DNA of 64,000 nucleotides from Hyposmocoma kahamanoa (Eukaryota; Arthropoda; Insecta; Lepidoptera; Cosmopterigidae), in assembly GCF_003589595.1 (NCBI RefSeq), contig NW_020653750.1, positions 8,473,742 through 8,537,741 of the forward strand, written 5' to 3'. A program made the position numbers and the translations under genes. Position 1 is the first letter of the stretch. Each line of letters begins with the position of its first letter. Of the stretch, positions 30,769 through 41,704 are shown piece by piece. The notes under the pieces were generated by a model. It was not told the DNA's origin. It made no database searches and saw only the letters and a program-made list of their open reading frames with translations.

Positions 30769-31745
30769 TCTGCGATATCATACTTCTTGGAATTACAAAT
30801 AAAATTAAAAAATATTATTTCGCACGTTCGGTGTTCTCAGCCTAAAATCACCGTAGCCATTGTTTTTTCTCGCTTCTTACACCCAGTAACATTGAAATAT
30901 GAATAATTTTAAGCTAAACTATCAATATGTCTAAATGGCATTAGAATAGACAAAGTAGTGTTCTAGTTATTATTTAGAGGATGGAAACGTTGTGAGTTGC
31001 GATTGTTTTTTTTTTACAATGTACATATTTGTATACGACTCCAGGTGCATATCCATTTTGAGGTAAAATATAGCGCCATCTAGTTGACGTGTTTGTTATC
31101 ACTAGAAGCAGATTTGATAGAATCAATGTGTCAATGTAAAATAACGTTACAAAATAGCTATTTGGTAATCGTCGCGACATCTAGTGTACCAATAGGTACT
31201 AAATACCCGGCTACGCTATCTTGTATGACGATTAGCAGTCCTCTTGAGTTATTGGTCCATGGTCATGGTAACGTGTTCAGTGTAATCCGGATGTAACTCA
31301 TCTAAAAAGGAAAACTCGCAAAATTGTACATTTCACATATTAGTTACTATTTAAATTTTTAACAGTCTAAAAGCACTACACGTATACGTATACTACACTA
31401 TATATATACGTATAACCAAAATTTATACGAATTCAATTAAAAAATATATCAAATACGTGAATTTCTGAAATTCATAACCCCACTTTCATAGAGATTGACG
31501 CAATCGATAATATGTCATCGAGATGTCATTAACTGAAAAAAAGAAAGGCAGAGGCGTGGCTTGCATACAGCCGAAATCATCTTCGTACTTAATATTATTG
31601 AATCAGAAATTTTTGGTTTTAATACTTTATATTTAATTAATAATGCATTAGTGCATTATTTTTTGTCTACATTAAAACGAAAATTTCTTTTAATAGCGTA
31701 GTTGAGGCACCCATTTTTTTATGTTGATTATTGTTGTTGATTCAG
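30769..31745. other. no gene; one short dispersed repeat
   Basis: 31220-31270 is the inverted partner of 27160-27230. The rest is AT-rich with no supported feature. Confidence 0.4.
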
Positions 31746-31925
31746 ATTTCCTCAAAACATTGAAGTACGACAGAAATGGCTTATGATGCTAAAGAGAGAA
31801 GACTGGGTTCCCAAAAAGTTGTCAAAAATATGCAGCAAACACCTTGAGGAAAAATACTTTTCCTTTAGAGGCACGCAAAGAGTAAAGCTACGTTCTGGTT
31901 CTGTACCCGCATTATTCATGCATAT
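31746..31925 (+). CDS. exon encoding the second half of a THAP DNA-binding domain
   Basis: A pyrimidine-rich tract and TTCAG (31741-31745) precede an open segment reading FPQNIEVRQKWLMMLKRED, WVPKKLSKICSKHLEEKYF, then VKLRSGSVPALF. This matches the C-terminal half of the THAP zinc finger: the invariant Trp, the C-x2-H pair (ICSKH) and the terminal VPALF (usually AVPxIF). THAP domains are often split by an intron at this place (the FP after the first half), so I read it as an internal exon in phase 1. The first half (C-x2-4-C) is not seen within 1 kb upstream, and the frame drifts without a clear donor after 31925. It could belong to a host THAP gene or a P-like transposon remnant. Confidence 0.65.
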
Positions 31926-33232
31926 TATGTCTTACAATGGATTTTTGTGTAGTACTACTCTCGTCAACAAAAAATCACCGACTTGTGGTTGTTAGAGATC
32001 TGTTCTGTTCCGAAATACGATATACATATAGGATCACTTGTGTGTCCATCTGTCCGTCTGTCACAGCCAATTTACTCCAAACCTACTGGACTGATTATTT
32101 TGAAATTTGGTACACATATGCATTTGTGTGACCAAAACGTGTAACGTAAATAAATTAATTCTGAATTTGAAGTCACTATTGGGAGGGAAAGTTCTCAAGT
32201 ATATACTTTTTGTAATTTTGATATATAAATGTTTTAAGTTGTTTAAGAAAATAAACGAAAATTGATCATCAGATCAGATCCCCTTTATCTTCGAAACTAC
32301 TGAGCCTAAAGTTTTGAAAAAAATACAGAAATTGTCTTTGAATCTCTCACTAGTGTGCGATCATGGGTCTTATCACCGTTTTGTAAAGCCATAGTGTTAT
32401 CTTGGGTGAAAGTCCCCAATGTTTACCTACCATCCTATGGCACTGCCAGAAGGTGATAGTAGCTTTCTTAATTTTGTATTGAATCATTAATTAATTAGTT
32501 AATTGACGTCTCGGCGTTTTGCAATAAAACATTTTGGTGAATACGACGGTGTGAAATGCCGGTGTAATATGTTAATCGATATTAAAGTTAAATCAGTGAA
32601 TGGCGCAACACTATTTATCCTGCACACATGCACATTATACGCACACAGATGTATTTTTGTTTTGGTCTCCTCTCCAATACTTCAGGGCCAATCTATGGAT
32701 ATACTAAATCTATGGAATATCAGTACATTACTTAAAATACACTCTTATTTTCACATTTACACACAATTCACAATTTCACATTTGTAATATTTGTTTGTAT
32801 GTGTCTGCCCAACTCTTTATTATTTCTTTAAGTGAATTTGTACAAAATTCGACATTATTATGTATATAGAAATTAATTACTATTTACAATAAAGGCTGCT
32901 CCATTACTCTTGTGTTCAAGTAATTTTCAGTCGAAGCTAAATGCACCATGCACTTTGTTAAGTTTCCAGTAGAATCTGAATATGGGGTTTTTGGGCCCTT
33001 AAATTGTTGCAAGCAAAATTAGGCAGTACTACTTGGTTTGTTTTATAAATACGTTTGTACAGGTTAACTTAGGACATTTTTTTCGTGTTTTTGTATTAGA
33101 CCCGACGTCAATGCAGGTCGTAGGTCGTAGGTATGTCAACGACTTCCAAACACAAAAAAAAGCATTATGTCCTCTTAAAGCCGGATTTACATTTGTCATT
33201 TTGACGTGTGTTGTGTCGCATTAGAAGAGTAT
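31926..33232. other. dispersed-repeat-like DNA, no gene
   Basis: 32045-32130 (GTCCATCTGTCCGTCTGTCA then CTGATTATTTTGAAATTTGG) has the wording of a common lepidopteran interspersed repeat, but there is no second copy in the window. CTTAAAGCCGGATTTACATT near 33174 looks like a MITE end. Confidence 0.35.
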
Positions 33233-33368
33233 CGGTTTCATACATTTAATATGGTTAGATTTATATTAGTGTGTCGCAATCTATCATGACGGCTTGTGTT
33301 GCGTGTATGAAACCAACACCAACTCGGAGGTGGAATTTGTAACAAATATTGCAAATTCCACCTCCGAG
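33233..33368. repeat. nested hairpins
   Basis: GGTTTCATACA (about 33233) pairs with TGTATGAAACC (about 33305). Next to it is a perfect 17-bp stem, CTCGGAGGTGGAATTTG (33323-33339) against CAAATTCCACCTCCGAG (33352-33368), with a 12-nt loop. Possibly part of an unrecognised MITE. Confidence 0.7.
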
Positions 33369-34780
33369 GACAGTCGGAAATCAAGGATGTGCATTTGTTG
33401 ACAAATTAAAATGGAGCGTTTCGACCGTGATAGGTTTATTTCCTTTAACAAAAAAAGTCACGTTTCCTGTACTACCCTGCACTATTACAGAGTAGTAGCA
33501 CAGAGCTTTTGTGCACAGAAGAAATCCGTTAGAGGAATTTGTGGAATTTCACCGGATGTAACATGCAGACCCTTGTTTCAGTGCTTTGGTTTGTTGCCAC
33601 TACCATTCTATCTATTCAATCTGTATCTTTGTACGAGAACGTAGGTACATATTTGTTTAAGAAAGTAAAAAATGTGACTACTGGAGTCCACAGAAACTTG
33701 AATAGATTTTGTTCTTGAGAATATTTCTGTATTCCTAAGAGTGTGTGAGAGTTCGAATAGAGTTCTCAAGATGATAAGGGATAGAACGAACTCTCATCCG
33801 CTCTCTAGGTTCAACAAACTTCACGTCTGCTTGGGGCTCAGTGATCGTGATAGGTGTAAAGTCCTGTCTACCCCGGTCTTTTCTACTTTTTATTTGTTTT
33901 ATTATATTTCTTTTTTATTTAATTTCGTAATCACACAAATAATAATTATAAATTGAAATTACTAAACAAAGTGGACTCTAAATTGTCTGCAATAAACGAT
34001 TATATTTTTATTTTATTATTTTATGTATTGACAGATGCACTTGCCATTCTTAAAATGAAAATAACTTTTCTGACATATACGAAATGGTCTGCAAATAGAC
34101 GTAGAAGATCATGAAGAACCTATTATTATTATTCTTAACATATTTATTTTGTGAAACTTATGAGATACTCATTAATGTAGTTATCAACGTCCAGTTGTTA
34201 AAATGTTATTTTTTATTTATTTCCTAGGAAGTAAAAAATATTACATTTGAATAATTAGTCGTTTGCATGTTATTTAATATTTACGAAACATGATTATGCT
34301 GACACTGTTTTTTGTTATAACACTTTTTAAGCAAAGAAACGAATTTTTTAATATCATTGTACGCAATAAAATCACCAGTTCTTTATTTTTAACGCTTTTG
34401 AAATGTGAACACAGTATTTACCTGCTTCAGTTTCTTTTTTAAATTTTTCATTAAGAGAACTAGAGGCGGTCACATGGAAACGCAATATGAAATATCGCTC
34501 CGAAAAATTCATTCTTATTTTTTGTCTTTAATTAAGTTCGAAATTCATTGTCAATATTGTTTCCTGAAAATAAATGAAACAAGGAATAAACTCATTTCAA
34601 GAATTTCATCACAGTCGGAATAGTTTAAATGAATTTAAATATTTTATTGGCATTCTAAAAGTTTGACAGCGAACATAATTCCACAGAGCCGAACATTTAC
34701 CATCTTCTCTCGATACTTTTCAATTATAAATACATAATAAACAAAAGAATGTACTACAATTTGTAGAATTGTACACAGGT
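33369..34780. other. no gene identified
   Basis: Open frames at 33411-33644 and 33741-33956 show no recognisable motif. The segment 33700-33850 is slightly coding-like but unassigned. Confidence 0.35.
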
Positions 34781-35073
34781 TTCTTTTTATCATACCAAGT
34801 ATCACGGGTCGTACAAGACGTGCGCCTCGTGATAAGCACCACGCCAGTCCATATTAGTTCTTGCTGTGCCGCTTAAAGAGATCAGAGAGACATTGCCACT
34901 GCTCCCGTCAGCCTGAGACATTAGTTGACAAGTCTCATATGCCTCTAAGTTTACGCTTACCCTTCAAAACCGGAACACAATAATGCTCATATTACGACTT
35001 GGTGGCAGAAATAGGTAAGATGGCAGTACTTCCCTGGACGAACTCTTTCACTAGAGACTCTATTGCTACTAAA
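34781..35073 (-). repeat. family A element, copy 7
   Basis: T run then TATCATACCAAGTATCACGG through to CTATTGCTACTAAA. The hairpin block is degraded. Confidence 0.8.
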
Positions 35074-35104
35074 GTATCGTGCTCACTCATCGTTAACATT
35101 CGAT

Positions 35105-35327
35105 CTACATTCATAATAATAATAATTGTGCCAATATTTTGTGGCATTGCCTGACAGTGAAGGATAATATCGTGATGAAACCTGCATGTCGAAGAAGGTT
35201 CACGGCCCTTAGAAAACGTGTGAAGTCTTGAACCTAAGCCTTTTTCTTCGAAGAAATTCATGCACAGCAAAAGAACGTATAACGGGTCGATTTTGTTCTT
35301 GTAATATACTTGTGATTTTTTATATAA
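35105..35327 (-). repeat. dispersed repeat family C, copy 1
   Basis: On the minus strand: ACAAGAACAAAATCGACCC, GAAAAAGGCTTAGGTTC, CACACGTTTTCTAAGGGCCG, GACATGCAGGTTTCATCACG, TATTATCCTTCACTGTCAGG. This matches 43036-43215 on the plus strand. GGTTTC..CACGAT..TCCTTCAC is a signature I know from a repeat widespread in lepidopteran genomes. Confidence 0.75.
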
Positions 35328-35583
35328 TTTTTTTGTCATACCAGGTGACGGGTCGAAACTCGTGGTAAGCGACACGCCACTCCGTATCATCATCACCTTG
35401 ACACTTGAGACATAAGTTGACAAGTCCTATGAGCCTGTAATTTTACTAGCACCCTTACTCTTCAAAACTGGAACGAAATAATGTGAGCATTACTGCTTGG
35501 CGACAGAAATAGGCACAAATAGGCAGAAATAGTACTTTCCTGGACGAACTCTATAAACAAGGAGCTCTTTACAGCTACTAAAT
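35328..35583 (-). repeat. family A element, copy 8, hairpin block deleted
   Basis: The copy lacks the GCAGTGGCAGTGCC / TCTGAGTGGCACTGC segment and leads straight into family C. Copy 11 at 42771 shows the same deletion and the same junction, so the two are duplicates of one composite. Confidence 0.8.
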
Positions 35584-36141
35584 ACTTTTTTGGATAATTC
35601 AAAAATATTCTCTGCAAAAAGGGGTCCGTGTAAAGTAATTAAAGCTGGTAAACCTTTTTTGAAAGGGATAACAAACTTTTTCTACAACAAAACATAAAAC
35701 TCGTAAATATGAGAAAAAGTGTGTCTGTAAATTTGTTTTCCGAAAAAAAAACGGCGGTCGGCCTGACCATGACGCGGCCTTTGCCAGCACAAATTGGTTA
35801 TTAACTTGCAAAGCAGATTTTATTTAAGCTTTATTTACACATAATACGTAATTTAAGCTATCGATAAAGGACTTTGGTTTATAAATACTTTGGTAGAATT
35901 TAATTGTTATTACGAACAAAATAAACCTGGGTGAAACTCAAGTCGTTTTAAATATTTACGGGATACGAATATTTACGGCACTGTGAACAACATTTACTAC
36001 GGAGACCCTTATGTTTCACACAAAATGTTTACACTTTCGCGACTAAAATTACTAATTTAGGGTTGAAATTGACCTAGAGGGCGCAACGTCTTTCTCTGGG
36101 GGCACTGGACGGGTAAGGGTTTCCAATTAGATGCTTATAGA
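35584..36141. other. no feature identified
   Basis: No coding frame or repeat supported. Confidence 0.4.
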
Positions 36142-36307
36142 TTTTTTTTGTACAAAATCGTACGCCGATGGTAGCTACACGCCTGTCCACAGCAGTTGTA
36201 GTACCACTCACAAGTTTTAAATCGCAAAGATCTGAGGGGCACCGCCATTGCGCCCGTCACCCTGAGACATAAGTTGACAAGTCCCTCGTGCCTACGAGTT
36301 TCACCGG
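36142..36307 (-). repeat. family A element, copy 9, 5-prime truncated
   Basis: T run at 36142, then GCTACACGCCTGTCC, the hairpin block and GAGACATAAGTTGACAAGTC. It ends near TTTCACCGG at 36307. Confidence 0.8.
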
Positions 36308-37679
36308 TTGACTACGCGGGTATAGTTTGTATGAAAATAGCCAAGTTTTTCAAGCTTCATATTCTCAACCACATATTAAACTTTGTACGATACATTAAAA
36401 AAAACCTTTGTATTGTTATAGTAAAGATTTCCCCAACTGCATGGACAAGCTGGTTTTAATGTAACACGATTGCCGCGTGAGCAGTTGTTAATGAAAGCAA
36501 ACAAACGCTCGATTAATCCGATTTCCAATTATTGTTATACAAACGAGCCTTCAGTCCGTGTGTATTGAAAGCCTCTGATTGTGTCCAGCGAGCGAATGGG
36601 CGAGTTACTAAATATTTCTAAATTTAATACTAAATGTACTCATTAAAATGAGTATTTCCATTTGGAGCATTTGACGACTTTCGTGAGAAATAATAATATT
36701 TCTTTAAACGGCGATCTTGCGAGCACGCTCCAGACCAACGAACGTTGATTCTATTTTGAGTATTAAATTAGCTAATTAAACGAGCTAGGAATTCTAATTT
36801 ATCAGCTTTCCGTTGAATTATATAGTTTCTAGAATTTACGCGCGCTCAAAAGCTTGTAAATTCCGTACAGAGGACTATTCACAGCATAAAAAGGAAAGTA
36901 TTTTAACTCCATACAAACTACAGACCATATCTATGAAAGAAAATGTCCCTGTTTATTCATCTACTCATAACTGTGGTGTTTTCGCAGTTTCTAATGGCAC
37001 AATTAGGCATTTTTCGCGTTTTCAAAAATATTTATATAATATTTCAAATAACAAATTCCTTGTAATAAAAAGTTATGTCTAAAAATTGACCATATCATTC
37101 GAATGTAAATTAAACCCCAAAGCTATGCAATACGACCCATACGACACAGTTCTCTCTTCAGAAGCCCAGGGCTCGTAGGCTAAGAATTTTATAATTACGA
37201 ACTATGACTTTAACTAAATAAAAATACACAGATACCTACGCAAGTTTTTCGTATTCATAAAATGAACTTTGCCTTAGTTTAAGTAAGAAATTAAATTAAA
37301 CTTTGAGTTTACTTCGTAATTTCATGCTTAAACATAAGCAAATTTCGTTTTATAAATACAAAGAATTAAACATAAGCAATCTTGCCTATTTTGCTTAGTC
37401 AAAGTCAAGTTGGTTTCATAAATCTCAGCTTTACTATACTTTACTATTCTGTAATGATATTTTTACCCATTATAACGAACATTACAGACATCATCTTTTA
37501 CTTGGTCGCTCTTGACGACGGCGGCATTCTTATGGGACCCGAGTCCATCGCGCCGGGTACGCACACGATTAGCAGCGTAGAAAGTATTGACGTCGTAAAA
37601 TATTTTTTTTACTTAAGTTCATGTTTTTTGAGGAACACTTTGCATGTGAAAATGAATATATTCTCTCTCTTAAAAGCCC
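36308..37679. other. no gene identified
   Basis: Three small open frames (36274, 36813, 37382) carry no motifs and I regard them as chance. 37500-37575 is GC-richer and unassigned. Confidence 0.35.
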
Positions 37680-37955
37680 TCTCCACTACTGGAGGTTGAC
37701 CGTCAACATGGCAAATTTGTCCTTGTCCATGGCCAAACGAAACAGTTGTTCCGCGCTCTTAACTCAGGTCCACTCTCTTATGTTGCGTAACCATGTCTTT
37801 TTACGTTTTCCAGCGCGTCTCTTACCTTCAACCTTTCCCATCATTATAAGTTTAATCTGACGGTATCTATCGTGTCGAAGCACGTGACCGAGATACGTTA
37901 TTTTGCGCTTCTTGATGGCCCGCATCAGCTGCCGTGAGGTGTATTCCAGGGGTTA
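37680..37955 (-). pseudogene. RTE-clade LINE C-terminus, fragment
   Basis: On the minus strand it reads SRQLMRAIKKRKITYLGHVL, RHDRYRQIKLIMMGKVEGKR, RAGKRKKTWLRNIREWT, then a stop and KSAEQLFRLAMDKDKFAMLT. This is the region after the RT domain in RTE-type retrotransposons (the annotated craniofacial-development-protein-2-like tail). It is the same family as 41705-42360 but in the opposite orientation. The fragment covers only the last 90 or so codons. Confidence 0.85.
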
Positions 37956-38157
37956 ATAATAGTGGTCCAATAAAAATTTATCGAAAAATCACCAAGATTA
38001 ACTTGAGACGGCAGCGGACGTAGGACTAGTGCCCTAAATGGTTTTTGAAGGGATGCGGTGAGCACTCGAGGTTGGTACATTCGGTAAAATCGACGCGTTA
38101 ACAAAATAAGATCACTTTTACGTGAGCATGCTTCTTCTTGTCAACCAATAGCGTTTT

Positions 38158-38324
38158 AGGGTCGTATTCCAGAACTCTACTCAATGCCCAAGTCTGGACT
38201 TGAGTATGATTTTAAGCACAGGAAATACGACCCTAATGTAAAGGACTTGAGTATGATTTCTAGTGCTTGAAATCATACTCAAGTCCTGACTTAAATATTG
38301 AGTATAGTTCTGGAATACGACCTT
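38158..38324. mobile_element. hairpin MITE family H, copy 1
   Basis: GGGTCGTATTCCAGAACTCT and, inward from the right, GGTCGTATTCCAGAACTATA are terminal inverted repeats. CTTGAGTATGATTT words repeat in both orientations inside, so almost the whole 167 bp folds on itself. Copy 2 is at 48431-48605. Confidence 0.75.
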
Positions 38325-38754
38325 CAGAGTTAGATCATATTTGTATTATAAACAAAAAAAGCATCAACAAAATAAGGGACGATGATACGATCTCTGCTTG
38401 CAAACAAAACTTATTTGGACTGGGTAGGCGTCAACGTCGCTGACAGTACAATAGCTCCATTATTTTGATAGATTATTTATTATATAGGTACGTTTAGCAT
38501 GTTACACAAACTAGGTAAAAAGAATAGAATTAAAAACAAACACCAATTTCCGTAATTATTTCTTTTACATTCTCATGTAGAAATACACCTCTACCATCGC
38601 CTTTCACCCTCGTAGAGTCACTCGATATATGTAGTTATGTAGTGCATTTTATTTATGGACGATGGCGGCGAGCAATGGGCATCAAACCGATCGTGATCAA
38701 TGATAGGGAATCACATCCTCTACCGATTTCATGCGCCCACTGAATTGGAACACG

Positions 38755-38865
38755 TATTGTTCCATTTACACAGACCTTTCCACGTGGATTGTGCTCACAT
38801 ATGTACCGTCGGTGTTTTGTAGAAAGGGTGTAAGCGACATTTCGTAGATTTTTTCTGATAGCATG
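38755..38865 (-). repeat. outer inverted repeat flanking the Penelope mini-element
   Basis: The reverse complement of this segment (AAAAAATCTACGAAATGTCG, CTTACACCCTTTCTAC, AAAACACCGACGG) matches 39683-39780 (AAAAAATCTACGAACTGTCG, CTTGCGCCCTTTCTAT, AAGACACCGACGT). One frame of both reads RLHPFYKTPT / RLRPFYKTPT, which may be a coding remnant of unknown origin. Confidence 0.6.
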
Positions 38866-39004
38866 TTTTCGGTTTTAACGACTGTTTTAAAATATATGCG
38901 TCCTGTTCTAAGATTCGATTTTAAAACTTAAACATAATCAAAACAAATTGAATTTTGAAACGGGACGTACCTAAATATATTAAAACAGTTGTCAAACCTA
39001 AATG

Positions 39005-39663
39005 CTTAGGAAATGAAACTATTTTTCCGGATTTAAATCGCGTATATTTGTTTTTTCAAACAAACCGACGTTTCGGGCCCTTTACAGGTCCCATGGATAA
39101 ACCTACACATTCAATGAAGTTTGACAAACCTCAGGTCCTTGCAAAAGAAGTCCGTTATCTGCCCAGGATGCTGCGAGAGGCCATTGAAATTAAAAAACAT
39201 CCTAATTTCAACAGAGAAGATGGTTTCTCCGTACCACCAGTTTGGGATCCAGTATTTCCTCTAATGAAAAATCCCAAACAGACATAAGACTGCAGTACTA
39301 ACTAATATGTTTTAGTTTATTCTAATTTCTATTAATAATTAATAATAAATTAAACTTAATAAAAATTCATTCAATAAAATAATTTGTAAAACTTAATGTA
39401 GCGTAATTGGAATGTTTTCTTTGTAAAATTAAAAATAAGGTATTTAATTAATAACTATTGTAACTATAGTGAAAAAATAGGGTGGTTTGCATTAATATTA
39501 GACATAACTGGTTGAAGACTGTACCACCCCAGTCAACCGTGACCATGGGACATGTAAAGGGCCCGAAACGTCGGTTTGTTTGAAAAAACAAATATACGCG
39601 ATTTAAATCCGGAAAAATAGTTTCATTTCCTATGTTTAACAATCGCGAAAACCTAAGAACTCG
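39005..39663 (+). mobile_element. Penelope-like mini-element with GIY-YIG C-terminus and 11-bp TSD
   Basis: Order: an inverted terminal module (39005-39098), a coding segment for the GIY-YIG endonuclease C-terminus (39107-39286), an AT-rich 3-prime region, then a direct terminal module (about 39535-39663) with the tail CCTAAGAACTCG. AAACCTAAATG flanks both sides (38994-39004 and 39664-39674). The RT domain is absent. The same order is seen decayed at 14636-15025, and the terminal modules alone at 3088-3295. Confidence 0.8.
39107..39286 (+). pseudogene. Penelope-like element GIY-YIG endonuclease C-terminal fragment
   Basis: The frame reads LAKEVRYLPRMLREAIEIKK, HPNFNREDGFSVPPVWDPVF, PLMKNPKQT and stops. 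R-EAIEI-k-HP-NFNREDG followed by W-P is the hallmark of the end of the endonuclease domain in Penelope-like retroelements. The GIY and YIG motifs and all of RT are missing, and the frame runs 5-prime into the inverted terminal module without an ATG of its own. Homologous tails are at 14700-14775 and 48110-48170. Enzymatically inactive as it stands. Confidence 0.8.
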
Positions 39664-39780
39664 AAACCTAAATGTTCCTCTGAAAAAATCTACGAACTGT
39701 CGCTTGCGCCCTTTCTATAAGACACCGACGTCATATGGATGTGTAGGTGCAATTCCATGTGATTATTTTCATTATGGTGG

Positions 39781-40178
39781 AATGTACGAAAGTAATGTGA
39801 AAATAAATTTATTTTAGTTTTCGTATTGGTTATGAACAATAATTGGGAAATCTTTTTGCTTTTTATAACCTAAAGAAGTACAATAAATGTACAATTTTAT
39901 CATACTTTAACAATATTCGCAATTTCATAGTTTTTTTAAACAAATTAAACGAGAAAGCATCGTATACATTTTGCTAATGGAAAAAAATCAACAATGGTGA
40001 ATTTTGACATCACTATCATGACCTATTTACGAAATTCCTAAATCGTAATAATTAAAACAAAATAACGACTTCTTCTTTTTATAAGACTTTTATTTTTTTG
40101 TAATGATAAAATGATAAATGAGTACAATGGTACTCAGGCCAATATGGCGGACCACGAGGACGCTTTTATAACCTTTTT
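39781..40178. other. no feature identified
   Basis: AT-rich; nothing supported. Confidence 0.4.
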
Positions 40179-40401
40179 ACATTGACTTACAAATAAATGG
40201 ACGACGGGTCTAATACAAAAACCACGAAAAAAATGTCCCAAGTCAACCTATTCGAAATTTAAATTGTAATGTCATCGCAGTATCGCGCTGTCAGTCGAAC
40301 AAATGAAGACTAAAGCGGAGTTTGGCGATCTGTATACGATTTTAGCGCCTTACAAGTGCGGACACTTTTTAGCGCGTGTCCATATAATTGTAAGTCAATG
40401 C
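40179..40401. mobile_element. MITE family R
   Basis: ACATTGACTTACAAATAAAT at the left and, inward from the right, GCATTGACTTACAATTATAT are TIRs of about 25 bp. The subterminal GCGGACACTTTTTAGCGCG also matches the fragment at 26249. Non-coding, 223 bp. Confidence 0.7.
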
Positions 40402-40605
40402 CTTTTTTAGACTCAGTGGAATATCTGAAAATGAGAACATGAAATTTTATTTTACTCCAATGTTACATTAATTGAATTAAACATTTTTATTTAATTTAAC
40501 AATCATAAGAAATACAATTTCACATAGAATAGCGTAACAATAATAATAATTGTTAAATGTTGAAGTCAAATATATTTATCTTTACGTAAATAGTTAATCT
40601 TGTTT

Positions 40606-40847
40606 ATTTTTTTTTATTATGTAACAAGTCGTGTGCCTACCGGTAATCGACACGCTTGATCGTAACAGTTGCAGTGCCACTCAGAGTTTTAAATTGCAAA
40701 AGTCTGAGGGGTACTGTCACTGCGCTTGTCACCCTGGCAGGCATGAGTTGACAAGTCCCATGTACCTGGAATTTCATCAGCACCCTTAGCCTTCAAAACC
40801 GGAATACAGTGAAGCTCAAATTACCGCTTGGTGGCAGAAATAGGTAG
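40606..40847 (-). repeat. family A element, copy 10, 5-prime truncated
   Basis: T run at 40606, then CCGGTAATCGACACGCTTG, the hairpin block and GCTTGGTGGCAGAAATAGG. It lacks the first 70 or so bases of the family. Confidence 0.8.
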
Positions 40848-41046
40848 TTTTTCACACTTTTTTACTTATACAAAATTAAATCTTTTTGGTAATATGTGCT
40901 TTAAATATGTATTGATAATAATCTAATGAATGACCTATTTTTCATTAATATAATAGTGAAAATTCTAATAATCAAAGGCATTTACTCTATTTACAATGTA
41001 GTGACCATGTAGAAGCATTGTGGCGGGTATGTCGTGCGCCTTAGAG

Positions 41047-41660
41047 CACTTACACACGGAGACATTTAGCAGCGATACAAACGCGAACTTGTGAAACGTT
41101 TACATCGCGATCGTATCACTGCAGTAGGGCTAGCATGACAGGGCGCGACTTGCGCGAGAGCGACATAAAGCACGAGATACCCCTTTTCTCCCATAGACGA
41201 TCGTTTTAAGGATTTAGACATTGTACACCTTTCAAAAACTGAATTTAGAGCAGCTGTTATAGAATTACTGAGTACCTGCATGATTAATTGAAAGAGAGTT
41301 TAGTACACGTCTGCCAATGTTATTATTATTTTGTATTAACTAATATATATTATTTTCAAGATATTATAATTAAGTGGCAACATGATCATTATTATAGTAA
41401 ATTTGTGGATGATATTATTGGTAGTACATAACCGTTCGCTACTAGCCTTGTACTGATGTTTTTTGTCCCTAATAAATAGTCTGGAAATTTTTGGGGAGGC
41501 TGATATGATGATGATGATGATGATAAAAATAAAATAAATAGAGATCTCGCGCTCTAAGTCGCTCTCGCGTAAATTGCCCCCTGTCGTGCTAGCCCTACAG
41601 TGGCGACAATATCGCGTTTGCATAGCGATCGTATCGCTGCTTAAGTCGCGCGTGTTTATA
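41047..41660. mobile_element. foldback element related to MITE J
   Basis: The left arm (41069-41183: GCAGCGATACAAACGCGA, AGTAGGGCTAGCATGACAGG, GCGAGAGCGACATAAAGC) pairs with the right arm (41533-41650). Arms of about 115 bp flank a 350-bp AT-rich spacer holding an (ATG)n microsatellite at 41505-41523. The GGGCTAGCACGACAG / GAGAGCGACATA block is shared with 5027-5320. Confidence 0.65.
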
Positions 41661-41704
41661 ACAGTAGATGATGAGCGATTTTATCGCTACTGCTCATAGT
41701 AGTT

